Assembly: GCA_016169945.1 (NCBI GenBank)
Contig: JADLSH010000368.1
Coordinates: 124,001-188,000 of the forward strand
Length of the DNA stretch: 64,000 nucleotides
Direction: 5' to 3'
DNA from: Trachythela sp. YZ-2020
Lineage: Eukaryota; Cnidaria; Anthozoa; Malacalcyonacea; Clavulariidae
Shown here: piece after piece, positions 1-11,164 of the stretch
How the letters are laid out: every line of letters begins with the position of its first letter
How positions within the stretch are numbered: position 1 is the first letter of the stretch
Made by a program: the position numbers and the translations under genes
Notes under the pieces: model-generated
The model's input: only the letters and a program-made list of their open reading frames with translations
Databases searched by the model: none
Told to the model about the DNA's origin: nothing

Positions 1-230
1 AAACTATATGAAATTCGCCTTGTGATCTGCCGGCGCGCGTGTTATGGCGTAGATTATTATGTTGTATATATAAGCGTGGGAATACAACCTCATGAGAGTG
101 TGGCAAGTTTAATTTTAAGGTTAACTAAAAAGTGTTATCCTTATACAAGCAAAATTCATGTTGCATTATAAAAATAATCTACCGCTTAAACAGTGGAAAC
201 AAAGCACTTCGCAGTTATAATCAGTCCGCG
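1..230. other. unannotated left edge
   Basis: AT-rich sequence before the duplicated block. No ORF, RNA gene or repeat was recognised. Confidence 0.5.
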
Positions 231-541
231 TAAATGGAAACTCCTCTGACAAGAAACAAATCTCCATCGGTTATCTGGTATTCTCAAAAGTATATTAAAC
301 AAAAAGTATTACCTTATCTTCTTCCAACAAATGCGCGCAGAAGTTCGCACTTATTGAATGCGCAGTCTACGTATATCAGCCTTTAGAAACTTTACTTCTA
401 TGCTAGTCTACGGGTTCCAGTTTTAGAGGAGAGTATCAACGTTTTATTTGTCAGTACATTTAAATACTAAAAAATGTTGGGAAATTATTATCTCATCCAC
501 GTATTTTATCCCCATATCCGTGTTTTACCCCCTCATCCGTG

Positions 542-544
<3 letters not shown>
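231..544 (+). repeat. direct duplication, copy 1
   Basis: About 310 bp, starting at TAAATGGAAACTCC and running into the first units of the 19-bp minisatellite, reappear nearly unchanged from 4916. Copy 1 is interrupted at about 545 by the LINE. The shared left flank, and a shared minisatellite end (GCCATCCGTATCCGTG at about 4737 and again at about 5815), indicate tandem duplication of a whole block containing the minisatellite. No coding function is visible. Confidence 0.85.
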
Positions 545-581
<37 letters not shown>

Positions 582-713
582 TTAATAAAGTATTCCCGGA
601 GAGGGTTTTTCAATACATATTTACAATACGAATAGTTATATTAAAATTCCTATTTATAGCAATTATTTAAAATCTATTTGTCTATTATCATTTATTTAAC
701 GTTAAAAATGTAA

Positions 714-1262
714 TTAATTGTTGTTTAGCATCTTCTGCTTCAACTCGAATTTAAATCTTTTCCAAGGTAACTTTTTTAAATCTTCATCCAAGTCATTCCA
801 TAACTTCACCGCTCTGTAATAAAAAGTTCTTTGTCCTGAAACTGTTTTGTGTTGAGGGATGTGTAGCGCTTGGTTATTCCTCGTATTTAGATCGTGGATT
901 TCGTTTCTTTTTATAAATAATTTGGATAGATAAGGTGGTGCTAATCCGTTCATACATTTGTATGTTATTAGTGCCTCTCTGTATTTTAAATGTTCCTCTA
1001 CAGGAAGCCAGCGAATTGACCGTAGTGCTGGTGTTACATGATCATATCTTCCAGTATTTGTCAATATCATACAAGCGAAATTCTGTACTGCTCTCAATTT
1101 CTTTATATTTGTTGCAGAAGTATTTGACCATACTGTAGAGCAATAATAAAGTTTGCTCATTACTAAAGCATTGATAATTAAGCGAAGTGTATCCCTGTCA
1201 AAGCTATCCTTTACTCTATTTATCTGGCACAGCTTGGCCATACAAGATGATACAACATTTTT
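714..1262 (-). pseudogene. LINE pol C-terminal segment (frameshifted)
   Basis: This frame continues the LINE polymerase after the shift near 1262 and ends at a stop near 714. It holds the thumb/C-terminal region conserved in L2/CR1-type polymerases, including VQNFACMILTNT, RSIRWLPVEEH and a GLAPPYL block. It should not be annotated as a separate gene. The break is one base, so either an inactivating mutation or a sequencing error is possible. Confidence 0.8.
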
Positions 1263-3607
1263 GATATGGTATAATCATATGTTAGATAACTGTCTAGGGT
1301 TAAACCCAGGTCTTTGGCATTTGTAGTTGGTGTAATTTCTTCACCAAGAAATGTAATTGTCATCTCTTCTAAGAGCTTACCGAGCAGTTGACGAGTTCCT
1401 ATCAGGAGTAACTTTGTCTTCTCGGGGTTTATCAACAGTTTATTTTCGAAAAACCAGGTTGCGACCAATTTGAGGTCCTCTTCTATCTTTGTTTTTGCAA
1501 TAGCAATATCTTCGATTGGAAATGACATGAAGATCTTGGAATCGTCGACGAATGATTCTAACTCAGATGCTTGTGGTACTCTTGAAAGGTCGTTTATATA
1601 AATACAGAACAATAGCGGTGACAATATTGCTCCCTGAGGCACTCCGTGGGTGATTGGTAGGACTTCGGATACCGAGGGGCCAATGCGAACGAACTGCTTT
1701 CTATCTGAAATGTAGCTTTGGGCCTCACCTGAAACCCCAATATTGCTTAGTTTCTTTAACAGGATTGAATGGTCCACGCTGTCAAATGCTTTTGAGAGAT
1801 CCAAAAAGACTAGAGCAGTAAGCTTTTTGTTGTCCATCGATTTTAGCAAAAAATCATTGACTAATATACTGAGTGTTTCGGTTGAATGATACTTTTTGTT
1901 TCCACTTTGTTGGGAGGATAGGCGGTCAGTGCGGTTAAGAAAACCGCTAAATTGATTTAGAGCAACTTTTTCGCAGATCTTTGATAGTGCTTTGAGCATT
2001 GAAAGTGGGCGGTTATTTGCAGCAACTTCATGATCGCCTTCTTTTAATAGTGGTATAATTTCTGCAATTTTCCAGGACTCAGGGAACGCCGAGGTGGTAA
2101 ATGAGGTATTAATGATGTCTGTCAATGGGCCGAGTATGACCGGAAGACAATCCTTAATAGTCCGCATGCTGATTTTGTCTGGTCCTGGAGATTTGTTCGA
2201 CGGCATTGTTGTTATTATGTGTTGCACCTCTGTGCATGTGACGGGAGTGAACTTGAACAATTCCGTAGAGACGAGTTCAGATCTCCTATTCTGAAGCTCC
2301 AACTCAGTTGATATGTTTAGATTATTTTGTAGGACTAACATTTTAGCTGTTTCGGCAGCTCTTTTTCCCACAGATTGAAAGAACTGGTTGAAATCGTTGG
2401 CAACCTCTAATGTATTTTTATGATAAGTCAAAATTCTTTTATCTTTAGATGGAATGCACCTATTAATCACTTTCCACAACGATCTAGAATTATCTTTATG
2501 GAGGTTAACTTCAGCTCGAACGTGTTGTTTTTCAGCAGCTTTTAGAGTGGATTTAACTGTTCTTCGGATGTTTTTAAATGCTCTCCAATCATCGATATCA
2601 CGTGTTCGTTTGTAACGACGGTGGAGTTGGTCTCTGAGGGACATTTGGTTTTTTATACCTGTGGTGATGAAGGGACAAGAGCGATTTTGGATCTTAGTTA
2701 TTCTGACTGGAGCATGGACGGCCAAAGTTGTAAGAAGAACGTTGTTGAACTTGTCGAGTTTGGAATTAACATTGGAATCCGAAAAGATGGAAATAAGCTC
2801 TTCCGATCTTGATGCAAGGTGGGCAGTGAACCTTTCGCCGTCATAGTCCTTGTAGCTTCGCGTTAGGATATATTGTGGTGGTGGCTTGGGTAGCTTCATA
2901 TTTAGAACTGCATACACCGGTAAATGATCGCTTATAATAGTATCCATGACACCACTTTCGTTAACAAGATGGGAAGTTGAAGTCATTATCACGTCAATTA
3001 ACGACTCACTAGTGTCTGTTATTCTAGTTGGTGTTGTGATTAATTGGTTCAAGTTCATCTCAAGCATGAAGTTTCCTAGTGCTGTGTTCTCTGGACAATC
3101 CTTCATAACGTTGCAATTCAGATCTCCCAATATAAAAATAGGCTTATTTAGGAGAAGTGCTTGGACGAAACTCAGTTTCAAGTTGGTTTCCAGGCAGGAC
3201 AACGGACACTCTGGTGGTCTATAGGATATGCATATCACGAAAGATTTTAACTTTTTACTTTGAAGTTTCAGCCAAAGCTGATGGAAATAGTTTTCAGAAA
3301 CAGATGAAATTTCCTTAAGTTTGGAGACCTTAATATCATTTCGGATGTATGCGCAGACACCACCTCCACGTTTATTTAAGCGATCTTGTCTATATAGTGT
3401 ATAACCTTCGATGAAGATCTCGGCATTCGTTATCGTAGTGTTCAACCACGTTTCTGATAGTGTAAGAGCTTCAGTTTTTGTCTTTAAAAGGAATTCCTTA
3501 ATCTGTATCAAGTGAGCAGTGTTGCGTAACGATCTAATGTTCAAATGGACTAATTTAAAATGGGATGTCTTTGGCTGTTGGGTTTGACATTGTCTAATAT
3601 ATTGCAA
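1220..3607 (-). CDS. LINE endonuclease-reverse transcriptase (N-terminal and central part)
   Basis: This 795-codon frame is the main pol ORF of the LINE. Residues about 15-250 form an exonuclease-endonuclease-phosphatase fold, with LNIRSL, SETWL, GDLNCN and SDHLPV at the expected catalytic blocks. Residues about 470-740 form the reverse transcriptase, with LDLSKAFDSVDH and the catalytic box FVDD. It would nick target DNA and copy its own RNA. The last ~15 residues are out of frame: a one-base shift near 1262 moves the real coding sequence into the next ORF. The first Met is used as start; a true element would probably also have an upstream ORF1, which is not visible. Confidence 0.85.
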   Translation of the reverse strand: MQYIRQCQTQQPKTSHFKLVHLNIRSLRNTAHLIQIKEFLLKTKTEALTLSETWLNTTITNAEIFIEGYTLYRQDRLNKRGGGVCAYIRNDIKVSKLKEISSVSENYFHQLWLKLQSKKLKSFVICISYRPPECPLSCLETNLKLSFVQALLLNKPIFILGDLNCNVMKDCPENTALGNFMLEMNLNQLITTPTRITDTSESLIDVIMTSTSHLVNESGVMDTIISDHLPVYAVLNMKLPKPPPQYILTRSYKDYDGERFTAHLASRSEELISIFSDSNVNSKLDKFNNVLLTTLAVHAPVRITKIQNRSCPFITTGIKNQMSLRDQLHRRYKRTRDIDDWRAFKNIRRTVKSTLKAAEKQHVRAEVNLHKDNSRSLWKVINRCIPSKDKRILTYHKNTLEVANDFNQFFQSVGKRAAETAKMLVLQNNLNISTELELQNRRSELVSTELFKFTPVTCTEVQHIITTMPSNKSPGPDKISMRTIKDCLPVILGPLTDIINTSFTTSAFPESWKIAEIIPLLKEGDHEVAANNRPLSMLKALSKICEKVALNQFSGFLNRTDRLSSQQSGNKKYHSTETLSILVNDFLLKSMDNKKLTALVFLDLSKAFDSVDHSILLKKLSNIGVSGEAQSYISDRKQFVRIGPSVSEVLPITHGVPQGAILSPLLFCIYINDLSRVPQASELESFVDDSKIFMSFPIEDIAIAKTKIEEDLKLVATWFFENKLLINPEKTKLLLIGTRQLLGKLLEEMTITFLGEEITPTTNAKDLGLTLDSYLTYDYTISKMLYHLVWPSCAR

Positions 3608-3695
3608 ATTTATTATCCTAGTAGTATGAACAGGAATTAAGTTGTTAACATTTACACCTCTCCTTCGTACACAATTTAACGGAGCAGTCTGACCC

Positions 3696-3870
3696 CAAAT
3701 CCCCCAATCCGTGTTTTATCCCCTCATCCGTGTTTTATCCCCCCATCCGTGTTTTATCCCCCATCCGTGTTTTATCCCCCCATCCGTGTTTTATCCCCTC
3801 ATCCGTGTTTTATCCCCTCATCCGTGTTTTATCCCCTCATCCGTGTTTTATCCCCTCATCCGTGTTTTAT
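3696..3870 (+). repeat. 19-bp minisatellite, array 1
   Basis: About nine head-to-tail copies of a 19-bp unit (consensus ATCCGTGTTTTATCCCCTC) with C/T variants in the last four bases. Since 19 is not a multiple of 3 and the unit carries no stop, all forward frames stay open and give artefactual repetitive peptides. A MITE abruptly interrupts the array at 3871. Confidence 0.95.
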
Positions 3871-4441
3871 CTAGGCCCTTCCCGATTGTGCTAGCATAAT
3901 TTTCAGCATAATTTGGCTTAACGAGCATATTTTTTGCATTTTTTCAAGAAAAGAATTGCCAGCATAATTTAGTAATTTTTCGCTAATTCATCTGAATTTT
4001 GGGTGTTAAAAAGCAAAACGTTTCATATTTTTGGTGTTCATGCAGTTTTAGTGAGTTTAGGAAAACTATATTTCATCTTTTATTTCCCCATAAAGTCAAA
4101 ATAAAGTACGTTTTACTAATTTTATTATCTGATAATCCGATACGGTCATACGGAAATACAAATCTGAAAGTGGAAGCACTGGCTAATTGAATTTCAAGTT
4201 CATACTGTCCTGAGGACGGAACATAGTAACGGTAGGATCCAAAAAACCGATTCTCTATACACATGATATAGAAATTACACAAAATTGATGTGTTTCTTCT
4301 AAATAAAGCCAAGCATTTTTTTCAACCAAATGAGCATAATTTTGAAAAATGAGCATAAATTTGAGCATAATTTTGGGAAAAAACAAGCATTGCTATGTGC
4401 ATAATGTGCCAGTTTTACTAGCACAATCGGGAAGGGCCTAG
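3871..4441. mobile_element. MITE with 23-bp terminal inverted repeats
   Basis: Begins CTAGGCCCTTCCCGATTGTG and ends with its reverse complement, giving about 23 bp of terminal inverted repeat. It is flanked by TTTTAT (3865-3870 and 4442-4447). The pre-insertion minisatellite would contain this hexamer once, so it is a 6-bp target-site duplication. The interior is AT-rich, with several GAGCATAATTTT-like motifs near both ends, and has no coding capacity. The superfamily is not assigned. Confidence 0.85.
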
Positions 4442-4766
4442 TTTTATCCCCCAATCCGTGTTTTATCCCCTCATCCGTGTTTTATCCCCTCATCCGTGTT
4501 TTATCCCCATATCCGTGTTTTATCCCCCCATCCGTGTTTTATCCCCCCATCCGTGTTTTATCCCCTCATCCGTGTTTTATCCCCATCCGTGTTTTATCCC
4601 CTCATCCGTGTTTTATCCCCTCATCCGTGTTTTATCCCCATATCCGTGTTTTATCCCCCCACCCGTGTTTTATCCCCTCATCCGTGTTTTATCCCCATAT
4701 CCGTGTTTTATCCCCTCATCCGTATCCGTATCCGTGCCATCCGTATCCGTGTTTTATCCCAACCCC
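4442..4766 (+). repeat. 19-bp minisatellite, array 2
   Basis: Continuation of array 1 beyond the MITE, about 16-17 units with interspersed CATATCCG variants. It ends in the irregular CCGTATCCGTGCCATCCG block that also ends array 3. Confidence 0.95.
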
Positions 4767-4915
4767 ACTTCACATGAGAAGCCTTTGCAACACTTCCCAT
4801 GTTTTGGCATTTGTTCAAAATCACCTTATTTTAAGATTTGTATCAAAATTCATTACAAAATATCTTGTCATAGATATTAAACTATTTGTAAAAGAAAACA
4901 TTTAACCCGGTAACA

Positions 4916-5214
4916 TAAATGGAAACTCCTCTGACAAGCAACAAATCTCCATCGGTTATCTGGTATTCTCAAAAGTATATTAAAAAGAAAGTATTACCTT
5001 ATCTTCTTCCAACAAATGCGCGCAGAAGTTCGCACTTATTGAATGCGCAGTCTACGTATATCAGCCTTTAGAAACTTTAGTTCTATGCTAGTCTACGGGT
5101 TCCAGTTTTACTGAGAAGAGAGTATCAACGTTTTATTTGTCAGTACATTTAAATACTAAAAAATGTTGGGCAATTATTATCTCATCCACAGAATAGGAAA
5201 CTCCCTATTCTGTG
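4916..5214 (+). repeat. direct duplication, copy 2
   Basis: Second copy of the 231-544 segment, with only a few substitutions. It differs by about 30 extra bases at 5186-5217 that form a perfect 11-bp-arm hairpin (CACAGAATAGG and its complement). It lacks the LINE and the MITE, so those insertions are private to copy 1. Confidence 0.85.
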
Positions 5215-5845
5215 CCTCATCCGTATTTTATCCCCATATCCGTGTTTTACCCCCTCATCTGTGTTTTATCCCCCCATCTGTGTTTTATCCCCCCATCCGC
5301 GTTTTATCCCCCCATCCGTGTTTTATCCCCTCATCCGTGTTTTATCCCCTCATCCGTGTTTTATCCCCCCATCCGTGTTTTATCCCCTCATCCGTGTTTT
5401 ATCCCCCCATCCGTGTTTTATCCCCTCATCCGTGTTTTATCCCCCCATCCGTGTTTTATCCCCTCATCCGTGTTTTATCCCCTCATCCGTGTTTTATCCC
5501 CATATCCGTGTTTTATCCCCTCATCCGTGTTTTATCCCCTCATCCGTGTTTTATCCCCTCATCCGTGTTTTATCCCCATATCCGTGTTTTACCCCCTCAT
5601 CCGTGTTTTATCCCCCAATCCGTGTTTTATCCTCATCCGTGTTTTATCCCCATCCGTGTTTTATCCCTCATCCGTGTTTTATCCCCTCATCCGTGTTTTA
5701 TCCCCATATCCGTGTTTTCCCCCATCCCCATCCGTGTTTTATCCCCCCATCCGTGCTTTATCCCCTCATCCGTGTTTTATCCCCATCCGTGTTTTATCCC
5801 CTCATCCGTATCCGTGCCATCCGTATCCGTGTTTTATCCCAACCC
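5215..5845 (+). repeat. 19-bp minisatellite, array 3
   Basis: About 33 units of the same 19-bp repeat and the longest array. The long open frames across it (219-238 codons in all three forward frames) follow from the unit lacking stops and are not genes. Confidence 0.95.
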
Positions 5846-7680
5846 AGATGGGGTGGGGGGGTGTTACCTAAAACAGTAAACATTGTATTTTTTAGCAATT
5901 TAACACCTAACAGTAGACAACCTCATACGTAACGTTTATAGCAATTTATCCGAGAAAATATGTGTACGTCAGAAGAGATTTATCCGAGAAAATATGTGTA
6001 CGTCAGAAGTTACACCGCGTCATTGTGCAAATCTTTTACTAAAAAAATGTCATTCGAATTCAATTTCGTGAAAATATGCATAGTTACTACATTGGTTGTA
6101 ACATGAAGTATAATATCAACCAGCTCCCAGTTCTCTAGTGACGCATCTGCGCAACAAAAAAAGAGCGGGAAACATTGCGGAATATACTCTGCTAGTCTGC
6201 TCTTCGCTCTTTGATATAATAAAAGACGATGGATTTCGCATTTAATTTTAAAATTGTGCAACCGTAGAACGCCAAAATGCCGTGGAAAGTAGCTGAGATC
6301 GAGACACAGGAGGAAGAAGCCACTGTGAATCTACTAAGGTATAAAAATTTACAGTTTACAAAAGTATATCTCCGTAGAAATAGGACTTTTCTACTTGTTG
6401 TGAATTTAATCAATTTATATTTGTTGCTTGACTCGTGGGATCCAGCAATACCAGTATGCAAAGTAAGCGATCGCCATGTTACATGTGCCGTGAACAACAG
6501 ATTATTTTGGTGCACAACCTGGTGCACAATTTTTCAATTCAGTTATCTTTGGTGCACATATTTATATAGTGGACAATGGAAAATTAAGTTGTTAAAATTT
6601 GCCTACAATTAATTGCTTTTGCTCTCTACCAAAAGAGCCCCTTAAAACTGCCAGGAGATGATGTTTCTGACGTTTCAATAAATTTCAGGATTCTATTAGT
6701 GCACACCATTGCATAAGTTTGGTGCACAAGAACCAGACTGCAGAGTTGGGCAGTTTTGGGTGCGGCGTTGACCAACTCTGCAGTCCGGCACAAGAACAGT
6801 TGTGTGTTTCACTGTCCGGTGCACATAGTGCCAGTAATACAGTGTAGGTAGAAACCACAAGCAGCCAAGTCACAGCAATGTATAAGAGAAATCAGAAATA
6901 TTGAAGTACACGAACTTAACTTTTACCAATATATAACCACCCTTTTGTTGCTGCAAATCTCAGTAAATCTCAACCAACATTGTTATTGAACACGAAATTT
7001 GAGGTATATATGGAAGCTCATATAAATCAAGTTCTTTCAAGTAATACATTTTACATGACATAGTGACAAAAGTTAGATATTTTAACTCTGCGCTCCTTCT
7101 CGGCTGAATTTTTTGTTCTGACGCCTTTGCAAAAAAAGGTGATATGCATTTTAACAGCAAATTGGAACAGACTTAATCATAAAGTTAATTTCATACATTA
7201 TTCTTACAGTTTTTCCAGCAAAAGTACATTGAACATGGTTTATATCATCAAAGTAAATGCACTTTTCTTCTTTATTTATATAGTTCTATAGTTTTAAATA
7301 TGGCGAGAACAAATTCTTTATATTATGATAACAAACATTTATCTTAAATCAAAAGGGCACCCTTGCCCCTGTTGGTAAACGGCTCCCTTGCCCCTGTTGG
7401 TAAAGGTCTAGAGGGGCAGCTGCCCCTCCTGCCCCCCAGTTCCAGCATCCCTGAAGCGTTTTAGAAACTTGCTAGTGCAGGTCGATATTAAACTTTTAGC
7501 TAATACTTTAATATTCCTATAGATGTAACTCTTAGTTTAATTTTAGTTTAGTCCTGTAGATTTTTTTATAAAAGTTTGTAAATTTTATATCCATTTTAAT
7601 TCAGCTGTACAGTAGCTGCAGGTTTGGATTTAATAAACACATCTATCTATAGCCATTCAAGGCTTTTGTGATTATAGCCA
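5846..7680. other. gene-poor stretch
   Basis: No gene is supported. Visible items: a 24-bp direct repeat (GAGAAAATATGTGTACGTCAG) near 5951-6008; several GGTGCACA motifs between 6508 and 6830; and an interrupted palindrome around 6730-6790. An ATG at 6277 opens 21 codons ending at AG|GT (6338/6339) and could be a first exon, but nothing downstream confirms it. Confidence 0.4.
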
Positions 7681-8133
7681 GGCCTTAAAATATCGGTCGG
7701 TCACGGACATTGTCCGACCCATTAGTGAAATTGTCCGACCAAGAAAGAAACGGACCGGACATTCTGTCCGACCGAAGGAAAATTGAGGTTTACCGTTTGT
7801 CTGACCCAACTGTATTGATGTCCGACCAAACTTTAACTTTGTACGACGTAAATTTACCCCGTAAATGTTTATCAGAGCTATTCATGTGGCTAAGCGTGAC
7901 AGAGTCAACGCACGTTTACTTGCGAAGACTTGCGTTCTCGGACGTTTGATCGGGCCTTAAAGTATCAATGCATAACTGCCCAACATTTAGCGTCAGTATA
8001 TGATTTTAAAAGAATACATTTTCTCGCCAGACTAAACATAAGGCCATCGGACATAATTATAAAAATGTCCGACCCATTCTGAAAGACACCGGACATTTTG
8101 ACCGACGGCACTGCTGACCGATATTTTAAGGCC
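7681..8133. mobile_element. terminal-inverted-repeat element rich in GTCCGACC
   Basis: Starts GGCCTTAAAATATCGGTC and ends with the reverse complement. The interior has many copies of GTCCGACC/CGGACA in both orientations. It is flanked on both sides by GATTATAGCCA, and a 26-bp segment (7648-7673, 8138-8163) is duplicated around it. It has no coding capacity beyond short chance ORFs and is probably a non-autonomous DNA transposon. Confidence 0.7.
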
Positions 8134-8163
8134 TGATTATAGCCATTCAAGGCTTTTGTGATT

Positions 8164-11160
8164 GGTTTACACAGTTAGTCAGCTATCATCTAAAGGCTTT
8201 GAGAAATTAATGGGGGGGGGGAGGTGGTGGGTCGCCCCCCTTTGTCCCCCCCTAGTGTCAGCCACTGAAAGAAATTATAAAGAAACATAGAGTGTACAAG
8301 ATCTTTGGAATATCTTTCATTTTACAGTGACAGCTGTGATGTATTTAATAGCCGGGCAACGGGCCACTAGCCCGGGTGTTTTCAAGGAATGGCTTTAATA
8401 AACTGTCTGAAAAATATTTTTGTGGAAATCGTAGTAATATCTCTGTAACAAATCAGTCCTGTTGCTGAAAGCAACTGAATAAAAGAAGAAAGCTACTAGC
8501 TCCAAAATATCTCAACATCTTTAATAAACTATTCACTGTTTGGACACTGTTTGCCCCCCTCAAAAAACAGATCAGAGTCTCTGCTTCCTGAAAGGCAAAA
8601 TGAACAAATTTACCTGGTTTCTGTGTGTCAAATATTCCTCAGCATGCAGAAAATTCCATTTCTGAGCCTCCACATTGCAAAATTTTCTGGTGGAGGGGGG
8701 GACCCTGGACCCCCGTACAGTTTTTGTATGCCCCAATTGAACCAATCTTTAACCGCCATTGGTAGTCAATAGGGAGGCCTAATAAAAACAATTAGTGCAC
8801 AGGATCTTGCCTAGGAGATCCAGCCCTTATAAATGAAGGGCTCATATAGAAACTCCCTAAAAGTATTCCACAAATATGGGATGCTGTGGTTTGCTACACA
8901 CCCATGTTCTCAAAGAACAATGATTTATAAAGCATAAATCATCAGCATAAATCATCCATCGTGCCAATATTTCATGTCCTATTTGGGGAACGACAATCCA
9001 TGTCAAAATGAATAATCTTGTGTGTTTAATTATCCTGGAAATATATATGTGACAATGAACTCGGACACAAACTTAGGAACACTAATTACTTCTTTTTTAC
9101 TTATCTTGTGATCATAGTCCGACAAGTTCTGTTACCTCATGCGGATGCCAGAGATCTCTGGGGTCGAGTAAATGGAATGCAGTCTGGTTCATCTCACCTA
9201 ACTTATTTTTTCATGTTTTCCTGTATAGGTAGTTTTTACTATATTGTCCTGTAATGTGATGTTCTAGTTCTTTCTTAATACTAACATTAGAATTCTGAAA
9301 GCAATGGCTCCCCAAAAAATAATTGGTAACTTTCTGACCCTGAATAACCGCCTAAATAACCACCCCCCTGAAAGTAGCAGTATTTTTTTAAACATGTGTT
9401 TATCCACAAGGAGCCCCACTATGACCTGTGCCTAACAATGGAAAATAATAATCAAATTATTAAACTATACTTGAACTGGTATTAGACAAATTATTTTTGA
9501 ACAGAAGCATGGATATTTCACAGCAAAAAAACATGTACATGAAGTACATTTCAAATTCACAGCCAAATTGGCAGGAAGAAATGTGGATGCAGACAGCGGG
9601 AGGGGCAAGAAGAGTCGTATATACTGTATAAACAAGGGATTGACAGTTTGTTAATTGAACAGGTCAAAGGACTATTGGAAAGACATATTGTTTGTTAAAT
9701 ACATACTGTATATACAAGAAATTAACTTTTTTCATAGACCTGGCAAAATAGATTTTGTTATTAATGGTAGTTCACATGTTTAGCAATTTAATTTCTTTCA
9801 AAAGTTGCCTGATGGTTGTAGATTATAAGATATAACTTTGTTGGTGAAATTCTCGTCTTGTTACGTAATTCATAGATTTCAATATTTATAAATTATTACA
9901 TAGATTTCAATTAAATCCCACCGATTTCTTGACTCGTTTTTTTTCGAAATTTACATGCAATCAAATGTACTCTTGCGTCGAATTCGTTGAAAATATAGTG
10001 AGATTTCTGAAGAATTCATCTGTAATATGGAGGAAGCACTTCGCTCAGCAAAACAAAAACGGAAAGACTGTACAAATACCATAACGGTAAAAACTTGTAG
10101 TAAAAATCTGTCCATAAACGTCCTCATTTGATTCCTCAAATGACGAATCTTATTACTATTGACTGCAGAATTCTCAACTAATGTAATTATTACAAATGTT
10201 ACGTTAATTTTTATGCGGCTATATTATAGATCTATATACATCTCTGCCAAAGCTCCAATAAATCAACTGTCAGTAATTCTTTTTTTCTTACATTTTAGCC
10301 TGCTTTGGCTCGCCGTATATTATATCTCCCTGGTATATTATATTATATTTGTTGATACTATGTATGTCAGGAAGAGCCATTTGTGAAATAGGGACCCTGT
10401 AAATGGAGCAATAAGCTCTGTAGGGATCTCCTGTCATTTATGGCTAAGTTTGTAAAAAAAAGGTTCATGGTGTCATGCCTGTAAATTATACTTTTGTGGA
10501 GGTAGCGAATCTTCCAATAGATCTAGGCTGTGCCGGCGTAGTCGTGGGTGTCTGAGGTCCATCAAGCCGGCCAAAACTAATAGTCTGGGGACAAAAATGG
10601 GTCCTGGTGTGCGGCTCGGAGACAGATCCCCCATTATGATCGCTATATGCCATACTTCTCGACCAGAAATGGTTAAAAAAGTCTCTCCCTCTCATGCTTC
10701 ACACATTTTGTCCAGCATTCCTAATTTCCTATTAACCGTTCCACAATGATATATATAGCGCGTACAGTACGCCTATGGCAAACTGTATGCCATATATGAT
10801 TGTTCACAGTTTGTTTTTTATTGGAAAACTGTTTTCCGCATATTTAACCGATTAAAGACAATGGCCCTTGTCTTACCTTGGGCAGAAATAATGTTAAACA
10901 CTAAATGTTTAAATGAAGCAAGAACAGTCGTGAATGTGGTGCCTCCCTCAATGCAGGAAATGTCAAGACATTGCAAAGTAAGATCAATTGAAGTAAACAA
11001 CTCCCCTATACAAAGGTATATTAGCAAGCAGGCGCAGGTCCAGTAGGTCTTCGCGTCGATGACCTAATGTTTGTGTTCGTGCATGGGCGAATTGTGTTTT
11101 TGAAAAGACATGAAGTTTTTAAAATTTTCGTCAATTCTGTGTTGTTTTTTTGGAAACATT
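8164..11160. other. gene-poor stretch
   Basis: About 3 kb without a supportable gene. It holds G/C homopolymer patches (8212-8260, 8692-8712) like those in decayed hAT-type MITEs, and short ORFs with no recognisable features. No RNA gene was seen. Confidence 0.4.
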
Positions 11161-11164
11161 TTAA

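Larger units (their letters stand above)
545..3695 (-). mobile_element. L2/CR1-like non-LTR retrotransposon (LINE)
   Basis: A minus-strand LINE of about 3.15 kb inserted in the minisatellite: array units lie on both sides (510-544 and from about 3700). Read on its own strand it encodes an apurinic-type endonuclease followed by reverse transcriptase, and it ends in a short (AAT)n run (plus strand ATT repeats, 545-583), a tail type typical of the L2/CR1 group. The C-terminal region resembles that group, with a WLPVEEHLKYR-like stretch. No target-site duplication could be identified because the target is repetitive. The copy is frameshifted near its 3' end. Confidence 0.85.

Noticed and set aside
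2094..3224. Plus-strand ORFs across the LINE
   Set aside because: Antisense shadows of the endonuclease/reverse-transcriptase frame.
3711..5879. Long overlapping forward ORFs with CFIPSSVFYPLIRVLSPH repeats
   Set aside because: Translations of the 19-bp minisatellite in rotating frames; the unit has no stop codon in any forward frame.
6277..6612. 111-codon plus-strand ORF as a gene
   Set aside because: Only the first ~21 codons look protein-like and they end at a potential donor; the rest is low quality and there is no second exon.
10486..11046. Several ORFs of 61-69 codons
   Set aside because: Overlapping on both strands, no motif, length expected by chance in AT-rich DNA.
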